Notes under the pieces: generated by a model
What the model saw: the letters and a program-made list of their open reading frames with translations, nothing else
Databases searched by the model: none
What the model was told of the DNA's origin: nothing
Assembly: GCA_001642415.1 (NCBI GenBank)
Contig: LTDK01000159.1
Location: 1-64,000, forward strand
Source of the DNA: Nematocida ironsii
Lineage: Eukaryota; Microsporidia
DNA length: 64,000 nucleotides
Direction of reading: 5' to 3'
Translations under genes and position numbers: made by a program
Part shown: positions 20,376 through 29,078 of the stretch, one piece after another
Layout of the letters: every line of letters starts with the position of its first letter
Position numbering within the stretch: position 1 is the stretch's first letter

Positions 20376-21752
20376 ATGCATGAAAAGAAACACGAAAGAA
20401 TGAATAATTATATACTTAAAGAAGTAATAGAGACAGGTACAACTAGTTACGTATATAAAGGTGTAGACATAAGAAATAATGAAACTGTCGCAATTAAAAT
20501 AATCAGCAGAATAAATTATATAGGAATAGAAAAAAAACAGTCAAGAGAGAATAGAGTACTAAGAGAAGTACTCATATCATACATATTATCACATAAACAT
20601 ATACTAAAACTAAAAGAATTCTTTTATACAAAAGAATGCTTCTATTTGATATTTAATTATATTTCAGGTGAACAATTGTTAAAAAAAATTGTTAAGAATA
20701 AAAAATTATCAGAAATAACGGCTAAAAAGTATTTTATACAAATACTTGATGCAATCCAATACTGCCATAATCATAATATAGTACATAGAGATATAAAAAT
20801 TGAAAATATTTTAATTAATAAGGATGATAATGCAATTTTAATTGATTTTGGACTATCAAATTTTTTTGAAAATGAAGGTTTTTTAGGAACATTCTGTGGA
20901 TCTCTTTATTTTGCAGCACCTGAATTATTATCAGGTAATTTATATAAAGGACCAGAAGTGGATATTTGGAGTTTAGGTGTAGTATTATACGTAATGGTAT
21001 GTGGTAAAGTGCCATTTGATGATAAAAACCTACAATTATTATACCATAAGATAATTAATAGTAATATTCTAACAGAAGGTGTATCTGATGATTTAAAATC
21101 ATTATTATTACAAATGCTTAACCCAGATAGGAATACAAGAATAAATATACAACAAATACTTAATCATCCATGGGTTACTAATAACCCGAATATAACCCTA
21201 TCTGATATAACCCGATATAACCCTAAAAATACAGAAGTATTAGATAATAGTATATGTACGTATATAAATCATTTATTTAATAATCAATTTATTAATAAGG
21301 ATGGTTTATACTGTAATAGTATACATAAAGTATATTCATTAATAAAATATAAGTATAAGGGTAATATGTATACGGATAGGATAGATAGCATAGTTGACTT
21401 TATATGTGATAAGAAAGTAAAAATAAGGAATAGTTATATAAAGCATATGAAAGGGATAAGGACTGGAGTGGATATATTAATAATACGGTTAGAGGAGATA
21501 ATTAAGGAGATGGGGATAGTGTATGAGGTTACATCTGGGGAGTATTTTTGTGTGATTGATGGGGTTATATTTAAGATAGAAATATATAAGAATATATTAA
21601 GTAAGGCTTATGGGATTACTATAAAAGGAAAGAATACCAAAAAAGGAAATAACGGAAATAACGAATATTTAAAAAAAATAAAAGAAACTGTCCGGTATAA
21701 ATTAAAAGAATCATTAAATCCGAATAAATTATGCATGATAAATAATTTATAA
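20376..21752 (+). CDS. KIN1/PAR-1/MARK-like serine/threonine kinase
   Basis: I start the protein at the ATG at 20376 (458 residues), because the 50 codons upstream are repeat-like. The kinase domain runs from about 12 to 267: VAIK (K41), HRDIKIENIL (137-146), DFGLSNFF (157-164), the activation segment GTFCGSLYFAAPELL (171-185) and DIWSLGV. The GTFCGSLYFAAPELL segment points to KIN1/MARK kinases, which control cell polarity and exocytosis. A C-terminal region (about 350-455) could be a degenerate KA1 membrane-binding domain. Residues 278-285 (ITRYNPKN) and just before are encoded by two paired TAACCC elements, an odd insertion between kinase domain and tail. Purine-rich low complexity appears near 21640-21665. 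Confidence 0.88.
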   Translation: MHEKKHERMNNYILKEVIETGTTSYVYKGVDIRNNETVAIKIISRINYIGIEKKQSRENRVLREVLISYILSHKHILKLKEFFYTKECFYLIFNYISGEQLLKKIVKNKKLSEITAKKYFIQILDAIQYCHNHNIVHRDIKIENILINKDDNAILIDFGLSNFFENEGFLGTFCGSLYFAAPELLSGNLYKGPEVDIWSLGVVLYVMVCGKVPFDDKNLQLLYHKIINSNILTEGVSDDLKSLLLQMLNPDRNTRINIQQILNHPWVTNNPNITLSDITRYNPKNTEVLDNSICTYINHLFNNQFINKDGLYCNSIHKVYSLIKYKYKGNMYTDRIDSIVDFICDKKVKIRNSYIKHMKGIRTGVDILIIRLEEIIKEMGIVYEVTSGEYFCVIDGVIFKIEIYKNILSKAYGITIKGKNTKKGNNGNNEYLKKIKETVRYKLKESLNPNKLCMINNL

Positions 21753-22081
21753 GGAAAAAATAATAAAAATAATAAAAATAATAAATTAATAAAAATAACG
21801 GTTTATTAAGGATATAATTTCGGGTTACTATATATGGATATAACGGATTACTATATATGGATATAACGGTTTATTAATTATCTTATTACTGTATATGGAT
21901 ATTATTGCATGGCGTATTATTAATTATCTTATTACTATGGATATTCATTCTTAATTGCTTATCCTATGCATAGACATAACATATTACTAATTAACTACTT
22001 ATTATATACGGATATTACTGTATGATATACTATTAATTATATTATTACTATATATAGACATAACGTACTATTAATTAATTA
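21753..22081. other. AT-rich intergenic stretch with small repeats
   Basis: Convergent gap between the kinase and the membrane protein on the other strand. It has AATAATAAAA runs, one CGGGTTA copy at 21821-21827, and several copies of TACTATATATGGATAT. No gene or RNA is visible. Confidence 0.6.
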
Positions 22082-22834
22082 TTACCCTATATGGTTATCA
22101 CTTACCCTATTTGGATATGACATATTTTTTATTATATATGATATGTATACTGTTATAATTATACTTATAATTATGTTTATATAATAAATAAGTGATAATT
22201 TATTACACATATGCTTATAAATACACATAGACTCATACTTATTACATATTGTGTATAATATTATGTCTACTAATATAATTATACTGTATGATAGACTAAT
22301 CCCTGTATACGTACTTATTATTATACTAATGGATGTATATGTACTAAATAAACCAATAAATACCCCTGTAAGTATTACAGATATAATTAGTATAAAAATA
22401 CTAATTATTTTATTTTTATTATTTGTAAAATTTTTAGTAAATATTAGTATACTATCCTTACTTATTACATATAGTGTACTAAATTGTAGTAATATATTAA
22501 ATATATTATACACAGTGAGTAATAAATAATTATACTGTGCTGTAATTTTCGGGTTATTGCTGTGGTGTACAACACTTATGCCATATTTTGTAATAATTAA
22601 TAGTACTGTACTGTAAAATATTGAATAAAATATATGAAAAATAAGAAAACTTTCTGTACTATGTGTAATAAGTTGTGTTGTATTCCCACTTACTTGAATA
22701 TTACTTAATAAATTTCGGGTTATTGAATTATTATCAGATTCTGTGGTGGTATTGTTAATAATAAGAGATTCTCCTTTGATTTCTGATGAATTTTCTGTAT
22801 TTAATGCACTCACAGTGACCTTTTTTACTCTCAT
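22082..22834 (-). CDS. Membrane protein of unknown function
   Basis: The 250-residue protein has a hydrophilic N-terminal domain of about 60 residues followed by five or six hydrophobic segments (about 63-84, 101-124, 143-165, 168-193 and 213-235). Two phrases come from dispersed DNA repeats: SITRN from a CGGGTTA element (22713-22722) and QLITHSTES from the TTACACATAGT repeat. I recognise no family. Tandem with the tail-anchored protein downstream of it in sequence coordinates (gap 84 bp), on the same strand. Confidence 0.6.
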   Translation of the reverse strand: MRVKKVTVSALNTENSSEIKGESLIINNTTTESDNNSITRNLLSNIQVSGNTTQLITHSTESFLIFHIFYSIFYSTVLLIITKYGISVVHHSNNPKITAQYNYLLLTVYNIFNILLQFSTLYVISKDSILIFTKNFTNNKNKIISIFILIISVILTGVFIGLFSTYTSISIIISTYTGISLSYSIIILVDIILYTICNKYESMCIYKHMCNKLSLIYYINIIISIIITVYISYIIKNMSYPNRVSDNHIG

Positions 22835-22918
22835 ATAAAATAAAAATTATTAAAAATTTAAAATATTTATACTTTTATAAATATATTAATTACTATATAA
22901 GGAAATCAGTTATATTTA

Positions 22919-24703
22919 TTAATTAAATAAATTAGTCACTTCATTTGTGATTTCTTCTATTATTTTATCTAATGAAGATTTAATACCCATTGTGTTATTA
23001 ATCTTATTACTTAATTTATGTATAATATTATTAAAATATTTAATACATTGTGTAATATATCTTGATATACCACCAGAATATATTACACATAGTACAGAAA
23101 GTATTGTTATTATAATAATACTTATTACACATAGTATAATATTTCTTAACCTATTCTTATTAGATGCATAACCCCGTTTAACTGAACCAGCGACTGAACT
23201 TGCTTCAGTGACTGCCCGTGCCTGTTCGACTGTCTCAGCCTCTACTCGTGCTCGTTCGACTGCCTCAGCCTCTACTCGTGCTCGTTCGACTGTCTCAGCC
23301 TCTACCCGTGCTCGTTCGGCTGTCTCTGCTATAGCTTCGGCTTCTACTTGTGCAATTATACTTTCGATCGTATCTGCTGCTTCTGCAATTAGATCAATTG
23401 CTTCCTCCCCCTCTTCTACTGGTTCGACTGTCTCTGCTTCTATTGGTTCGACTGTCTGCTGTGCTCGTTCGACTGTCTCTGCTTCTACTGGTTCGACTGT
23501 CTGCTGTGCTCGTCCGATCGCTTTTTCTTTTGGTGTTATTGCTTTTTTTATTATACCCTTTGCTTCTTTTACTGATTTTACTGCTGTTAGTGTATAATTC
23601 ATCATAGTATCATTAATCTTATCACTAATCTTATCAGTGGTATTCCGGGTTGCTTGGGTTATGGCTGATACACCACTCTTAAATTTACTTAATGCACTGG
23701 ATTTACTTTCTGATTTCGGGTTATATCGGGTTATTATACCGTCCTTATACTTATTAATCATATTATTAAACTTACCCTGTGATACACCCGTACTTATACA
23801 ATAATCTGATATTTGCTTGCTTATTTCTGTAGTATAAATAGTTCCTGTGGTATTAGTAATAATATCATATATTAATTTCGGGTTATGTCGGGTTATCTCT
23901 TCTTTTATACCTTCTCTCATGGAATCACTCCAAAAGAAAAATAAATTATCAAAAAATAATAAAAATTTTTGATTTGATTTGCCATTAAAATTTTTAAATT
24001 TATATGCATTTCTTATTACACATATGGTATTATATAATGCATTCAGATCTACACATAAAAATAAATTTAATATTTCTATGTCCTCATTACTTATTACACT
24101 ATGTGTATTATGTTTTAGTACTTTACCTGCATTAATATATTCTATAAATTTGCCATTATTTTCTGTTAATAGTTCTATAAGTCTTATTAGTTTTACTTCC
24201 CCAGACTTAGTCTTATTAAATAGTTCTTTTAATGCGGTGGTTTTATTAACAGAATTTCGGGTTAATTCGGGTTTTAGTGCTTTCCTTATATCTGACTGTA
24301 TAATTTGTCTTAATAATATTCCATGTAATAGGAATAAATGATTACTGTTTATTAAATTAAAAAATTTCACTTTTTCCTTTTCTGGTATTTCCTTTTCTGT
24401 ATTTTTAATTATATTAATTACTTCTTCTGTTTTATTAACGGCTGATTCTACTGCTGTTATTATGTTATCATCAGTGCAGTTGGTTATTTCTAGTAGATAT
24501 TTGTCTAGCATATAACATAATGTGTTATATGTAATAAGTTCTAGTGATTTATGGGATTTGTCCGTTATTCTTTCTCTTGTGAATATTTCTAATATTATTG
24601 GTAATACTTTTGTTACTGTATCACACTTATTTGGTGTTATACTTCTATCAGCGAGTGTTTGGCTTAGTTCTTGTATTAAGTGTTCTTTGTTGTTGCTGTT
24701 CAT
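22919..24703 (-). CDS. Tail-anchored lineage-specific protein, paralog B1
   Basis: This 594-residue protein is homologous to the one at 39441-40838. Shared features are NHLF(L/I) with a following IRKAL/IKDAL helix, an (I/L)(I/L)TEN-x-G-x-F block and an I-x-x-L-x-LF segment. Both have one hydrophobic segment near the C-terminus. Here a VEAETVERAR tandem-repeat region (about 395-505) precedes it. Paired TAACCC elements encode ITRYNPKSE, ITRHNPKLI and ELTRN. The dispersed TTACACATAGT repeat encodes HNTHSVIS and much of the membrane segment (ILCVIS, VLCVIY). The arrangement suggests a membrane anchor with a large cytosolic or lumenal domain. No catalytic motif is visible. Confidence 0.75.
   Translation of the reverse strand: MNSNNKEHLIQELSQTLADRSITPNKCDTVTKVLPIILEIFTRERITDKSHKSLELITYNTLCYMLDKYLLEITNCTDDNIITAVESAVNKTEEVINIIKNTEKEIPEKEKVKFFNLINSNHLFLLHGILLRQIIQSDIRKALKPELTRNSVNKTTALKELFNKTKSGEVKLIRLIELLTENNGKFIEYINAGKVLKHNTHSVISNEDIEILNLFLCVDLNALYNTICVIRNAYKFKNFNGKSNQKFLLFFDNLFFFWSDSMREGIKEEITRHNPKLIYDIITNTTGTIYTTEISKQISDYCISTGVSQGKFNNMINKYKDGIITRYNPKSESKSSALSKFKSGVSAITQATRNTTDKISDKINDTMMNYTLTAVKSVKEAKGIIKKAITPKEKAIGRAQQTVEPVEAETVERAQQTVEPIEAETVEPVEEGEEAIDLIAEAADTIESIIAQVEAEAIAETAERARVEAETVERARVEAEAVERARVEAETVEQARAVTEASSVAGSVKRGYASNKNRLRNIILCVISIIIITILSVLCVIYSGGISRYITQCIKYFNNIIHKLSNKINNTMGIKSSLDKIIEEITNEVTNLFN
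23206..23526. repeat. 30-bp minisatellite coding for VEAETVERAR-type repeats
   Basis: On the plus strand the unit reads GTTCGACTGTCTCAGCCTCT plus ten more bases, repeated about four times at 23217-23335. A related unit containing GTTCGACTGTCTGCTGTGCT is repeated at 23420-23520. It is far more GC-rich than its surroundings. The 30-bp unit keeps the reading frame. Confidence 0.85.
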
Positions 24704-24760
24704 AATAAAAAAAGTAAAATTTTATATATAAATAACGGATAAATTAAAAAATTTTAATAT

Positions 24761-25033
24761 TATACATAATGTGTAATAATTAATGCATACTATAGTATTA
24801 CTTTATACATAATGTGTAATAATTAATGTATACTATAGTATTACTTTATACATAATGTGTAATAATTAATGCATACTATAGTATTACTTTATACATAATG
24901 TGTAATAATTAATGCATACTATAGTATTACTTTATACATAATGTGTTATAATTAATGCATACTATAGTATTACTTTATACACAATGTGTAATAATTAATG
25001 CATACTATAGTATTACTTTATACATAATGTGTT
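24761..25033. repeat. 43-bp tandem repeat array, six copies plus a partial one
   Basis: Copies begin at 24761, 24804, 24847, 24890, 24933, 24976 and 25019 (partial), spaced exactly 43 bp. Each contains TATACATAATGTGTAATAAT and later GCATACTATAGTATTAC. There are only a few base changes between copies. It lies upstream of the paralog B1 gene (ATG at 24703). There are no spacers, so it is a satellite and not a CRISPR array. Confidence 0.95.
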
Positions 25034-25411
25034 ATATATATTATATGCTGTCTTTATTTTATTGAATAATTATCATTTTGATAACAGTGCATAATTTATG
25101 TACAATAAATAAAAGTATAAATATAAAATATTTTATGAATAAATATTTATATTGCACTATAATAAAATATCATAAGAAATAAATAATGATATAACCCGAT
25201 ATAACCCTGAAATATAAAATGGATTATTTATACAGTAAATATAAAATACTTATGATATAATTATACTATAAATAATACCATAACCCGAAATAACCCTAAA
25301 TTTATAATATTTTGTATTTATTGGAAAATGTCAAACAAGCTAATAACCCGAAATTCAAATGCACATGCACCTAAATCAACCCAAATCACATAATAAAGGC
25401 ATAATCAACAC
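25034..25411. promoter_or_regulatory. Intergenic stretch with three TAACCC elements
   Basis: Paired elements lie at 25192-25207 (TAACCCGATA then TAACCCTGA) and 25281-25297 (TAACCCGAAA then TAACCCTAA), each with a 10-bp step. A single copy, TAACCCGAAATT, lies at 25343-25354. The stretch is 3' of the 14-3-3 gene and upstream of the array of paralog B1. A regulatory role here is uncertain because no start codon is close on the sense strand. Confidence 0.4.
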
Positions 25412-26167
25412 TTAATAAGCAACCTCCTCTGCATACTCAGTTGTCCACAAGGAAAGATTATCCCGCAATAATTGCATAATAAGCGTAGAGTCCTTGTAAC
25501 TTTCCTCTGTCAATGAATCTAACTCAGAAATTGCTTCATCAAAGGCTTTCTTGCCCATTTCTATGGCACGAGTACGCTCATTCAGGATCTCAAAGCAGAA
25601 CACGGAGTAGTTCAAATATAAACCAAGCCTGGTGGGGTTTGTGGGGGGTAGGTTTGCATTTGCTATCTCCATGGATTTCTGGTATGCATCATGTGCCTGC
25701 TGTGATACTTCTGCTAAATATTCATTATTGGCTATTTCTGCTTTATATCTGAGATAGTCACCTTTCATCTTTAAGAAGAATACCTGTGAGTCCTTGGCTG
25801 TCTCTTGAATTAAATAAGAATCCAGTAGTGAGAGTAAGTCATCGCATATCCCATTTAATTCACTTTCTACTGTTTTTATGTAATCCATAATTATTTGAAT
25901 GTGCTTTTCATTGACTGCTCCACTGGAATTCTGCTCTGCTAGCTTACACTCCTGTAATGATTTTGTGAGTATCCTCCAGGAAGTTCTTCTTACTCCCACC
26001 TGGTTCTTATACGCAACAGAGAGCATATTCCTCTCCTCTATCCCTATACTCTTTCCTATGGAACTGGCTTGTTTTACTGCTGTTTTCATGCATTCTACCA
26101 TTTGTTTGAACCTTTCTGCTTTTTCACTCAGTTTTGCTCTGTATACGCACTCTTCATATGTCTCCAT
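25412..26167 (-). CDS. 14-3-3 phosphoserine-binding adaptor protein
   Basis: The 251-residue protein is a full-length 14-3-3. It has RNMLSVAYKNQVGVRRTSWR (about 46-65, one of the two family signatures, with the phosphopeptide-binding K and R), then AYQKSMEIA and NPTRLGLYLNYSVF. The second signature appears near the end as KDSTLIMQLLRDNLSLWT. 14-3-3 dimers bind phosphorylated partners of kinases in signalling. It is divergent from the AIG1-like gene with only 60 bp between the start codons. Confidence 0.97.
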   Translation of the reverse strand: METYEECVYRAKLSEKAERFKQMVECMKTAVKQASSIGKSIGIEERNMLSVAYKNQVGVRRTSWRILTKSLQECKLAEQNSSGAVNEKHIQIIMDYIKTVESELNGICDDLLSLLDSYLIQETAKDSQVFFLKMKGDYLRYKAEIANNEYLAEVSQQAHDAYQKSMEIANANLPPTNPTRLGLYLNYSVFCFEILNERTRAIEMGKKAFDEAISELDSLTEESYKDSTLIMQLLRDNLSLWTTEYAEEVAY

Positions 26168-26227
26168 TCAATAAGTAAAAATTAATTTCCATTCGAAATT
26201 TAAATGTTTAAAAAATAATAGCCGGAA

Positions 26228-26986
26228 ATGAAAATACTTGGAGTCCCTGTGACAGTAAAGAACAGAATGACACAGAATGCAGTTGCATCCTTAGGAATTA
26301 TAACTTCCTTATACGGTAATTTAGACATAGGTAAACCGTACAGATTAAGATCCCCTGATCTATTTTCATTTTTAAACAGGTTCTACCACTTGACACATAT
26401 TGGACTAATCCTTACAGCTATTACACTGGGGATGTGTATACTGTACAGGGACAGGTGTACATCTAACACACAAAAAGAACAAGTTGATAATTTTATGTAT
26501 AAATTATACCCACACATATTTGCACTGACTATTACTGTAGAATTATTCATTCCTATATCATTCTGGGTTATGTGGCATATGGATAAGTCACTCGTAGTAA
26601 ACCCATCTTCATATGTTGGTGAAGACAGTATATCACTCTTCTTTAATCTGTGTATGCATGGGTTTCCGACTGTATTCTTATTGGTGGAATTCTTTTACAT
26701 AGAATTGTTAAACACAATGGCTAGTTATGGGTTACTTTTCTTGTTCTTCATTGGTTATATCATTCTTATGCATATTTGTTATGAATTGAATGGGTACTGG
26801 CCATACGGTGTTATTAAAACTCTCACTGGCACTTACCGTATATTATTCTTCTGTGTGTGTTATATATCCATATGTACAGTATATTATATTCTTACAGTAA
26901 TAAATAAATACATCTGGAGAAGAACAAGAATAAGCACAAACAACAAAAAGGAAAAGAGAATCACAGAACAAGAAAAAATAAAGTAA
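26228..26986 (+). CDS. FAR-17a/AIG1-like membrane protein, copy 1
   Basis: The 252-residue protein has five or six membrane segments. It matches the FAR-17a/AIG1 family (human AIG1 and ADTRP, which hydrolyse fatty acid esters of hydroxy fatty acids). The family's catalytic Thr lies in a segment like T-F-x-N; here FYHLTHIG puts it at T56. The catalytic His lies in N-x-x-x-H; here FFNLCMHGFP puts it at H144, after SFWVMWHMDKSLVVNP, which resembles the family's W-x-x-Y-x-x-D-R-x-L-(V/I)-(Y/F)-P region. The C-terminal 25 residues are basic and polar. A second copy follows at 27738. Activity on host or parasite lipids is inference. Confidence 0.72.
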   Translation: MKILGVPVTVKNRMTQNAVASLGIITSLYGNLDIGKPYRLRSPDLFSFLNRFYHLTHIGLILTAITLGMCILYRDRCTSNTQKEQVDNFMYKLYPHIFALTITVELFIPISFWVMWHMDKSLVVNPSSYVGEDSISLFFNLCMHGFPTVFLLVEFFYIELLNTMASYGLLFLFFIGYIILMHICYELNGYWPYGVIKTLTGTYRILFFCVCYISICTVYYILTVINKYIWRRTRISTNNKKEKRITEQEKIK

Positions 26987-27737
26987 AAGAAGAGAAGAGA
27001 ATAAGCAGAAGAGGAGTATTAGTATGTGTATGTGTATAAGATGGGAGAGAAGGATGTATGAGAAGAAAAGGAGAGAGGAGTATGTGTACAATACGGGTAT
27101 GTGTATAAGAAGGGTATGAATATGATATACACTAAAGTATCCATAGAGTATGTCATAAGTATACGTATATCACATATGTCATGTATGCTTATAGTATATG
27201 TGTACTATATAAGTATACCACAGTACAAGAAGAATATGTCATAAGCATACCATATATAATACATATATAATATAGTATATGTATACCACTGTGTACCACC
27301 ATATATGCCTATACTACAAGTATACCACCGTATATACCGTATACCATATATACTGCACTATATCATACTATACCACCATATATGCTATATACACTATACC
27401 ATACTATACCATATATAATACAGTATACCATACTATACCACCATATATACTGCACTATATCATACTATATCATACTATACCATATATAATACAGTATACC
27501 ATACTATACCACTATATATGCTATATACACTATACCACCATGTATACTGTATATACTACTGTATATGTATACCACTGTGTACCATGTGTGTATCTTATAC
27601 TAATTGTAATAAACTTATAATTTACAGCATAATCATACCAATCATAATCATGTTATAATAACAAATAGGATACTAAACCAATTATACTAAAATAGTTTAA
27701 ATCCGTTATATAATTAATTTTTTATAAAATTTTAATT
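26987..27737. repeat. Simple-sequence tract between the two AIG1-like genes
   Basis: A purine-rich part (about 26987-27110, AGAAGAGAA runs) is followed by repeats of TATACCACCATATATGC and CATACTATACCA (about 27270-27590). The open frame on the plus strand at 27279-27620 is Y/T/I-rich repeat translation, not a gene. The last 100 bp are plain AT-rich leader of the next gene. Confidence 0.8.
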
Positions 27738-28424
27738 ATGCATGGATTACATGATATAGGAAACAGTACAAGAATATTCTGGTTGAATAATATAATTTGT
27801 ACTATAGGGATGTGTATATGTATATACGGATTATTAGATATATCACACAGTAATTATTTTAATGTAAAAATGAACATCTCCATAAAGAAGTTCTTTTTTA
27901 TAACTAATTCTACACTTTTATTCAGTTTTGTATCATTTCTTATGTCTATCATCATGCAGTACACTAACAAATTCAATATTCGTGTTATATCTGTGCATAT
28001 TATATCAACTGTATTATCAGCTGAAATATTGATATTCTTGATATTCTGGCCTATATTCATGTATAACCCAAATTTAGTATTCCCTAAAAGTTCCTTATAC
28101 GGTGATACTAAAATAACTTTATTCTCTAATTTGTGTATGCATGCATTCCCATGTATATTATTATTTATATCTTATATACTTAATAATACACTTATTACAC
28201 CTGTATATACTTATATATTATATTATATATTATATACTATTATTATATCATGTATATATAAATATATAAATGGGTATTACAGATATAATATACTAAATAA
28301 GTATAATAAATATATAATAATAGTACCAATTATATCATATATAATGATATACATAATAAACAGTATAATATACATAATAAAAATAAGACTAAGACAGTAC
28401 ATAAATAAGAGTATAAGGATATAA
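27738..28424 (+). CDS. FAR-17a/AIG1-like membrane protein, copy 2
   Basis: The 228-residue protein is a diverged tandem relative of copy 1. The shared part runs from about residue 50 to 145: FFFITNSTLL with T56 aligned to T56 of copy 1, FWPIFMYNPNLVFPKSSLYG and SNLCMHAFPCIL with H135. Both proposed catalytic residues are therefore kept, and NPNLVFPKS fits the AIG1 family better than the same part of copy 1. The C-terminal third is very rich in I, Y and N and may have drifted under the AT bias. The start is the first ATG. Confidence 0.7.
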   Translation: MHGLHDIGNSTRIFWLNNIICTIGMCICIYGLLDISHSNYFNVKMNISIKKFFFITNSTLLFSFVSFLMSIIMQYTNKFNIRVISVHIISTVLSAEILIFLIFWPIFMYNPNLVFPKSSLYGDTKITLFSNLCMHAFPCILLFISYILNNTLITPVYTYILYYILYTIIISCIYKYINGYYRYNILNKYNKYIIIVPIISYIMIYIINSIIYIIKIRLRQYINKSIRI

Positions 28425-29078
28425 GAAGAGAAATAGAAGAGAAGAGAAGAAGAGAAGAGAATATGATATAGGCATATATAGGATAGGATATGGGCATATA
28501 TAGGCATATAATAGGATATAGTGTATAAGTATACGTATATATAGGATATAATAGGATAGGATATAGGCATATACTGGTATAGGTATAAGTTGTACAAGTC
28601 AGTATATGATATAGTATGATAATATATATAAGCATATGTATATGTATAGAAATATAATAAAGAACATAAGATATATAACAGTATAGCAGTATATGTATAT
28701 GTATAACTATATGGTATAACTACATGGTATAAGTATATAACAGTATAAGATATATAATAGGATGATATATGTATAAGTATATAAGTATATGGTCTGGTTA
28801 TATATATGTATATGGTTATATGTATATGGTCTGGTTATATATATGTATAAGTATATAAGTATATGGTCTGGTTATATATATGTATAAGTATATAAGTATA
28901 TGGTCTGATTATATGATTATATGTATATGGTATGCTAATGCCTGTATATATACTTATATTCTACTTATGGTTATATTCTACTTATACTTATGCATGTATT
29001 ATGGTTATATAATTGGTTATTTATTCTTATTACGTATTGGACTTATAAAAATATAAATATAAAAAATAAATTTCCATT
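28425..29078. repeat. Simple-sequence tract
   Basis: A GAAGAGAA run at 28425-28460 is followed by ATAGGATATAGGCATATA-type repeats (28460-28580). Three to four copies of GTATATAAGTATATGGTCTG with GTTATATATATGTATAA between them lie at about 28770-28920. No gene is visible; frames on the minus strand here are repeat translations. Confidence 0.85.

Noticed and set aside
22251..22529. Plus-strand 92-codon frame opposite the membrane protein at 22082
   Set aside because: Hydrophobic AT-rich antisense of the minus-strand protein, which has a hydrophilic N-terminus and a longer frame.
23208..23607. Plus-strand frames rich in A, S, T, R or L opposite paralog B1
   Set aside because: Antisense readings of the 30-bp minisatellite; the minus-strand frame is shared with paralog B2.
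24761..25033. CRISPR-like array
   Set aside because: Units are contiguous without unique spacers, and the organism is eukaryotic; it is a 43-bp satellite.
27279..27620. 113-codon plus-strand frame between the AIG1-like genes
   Set aside because: Translation of CATACTATACCA and ACCATATATGC repeats, with no non-repetitive part.
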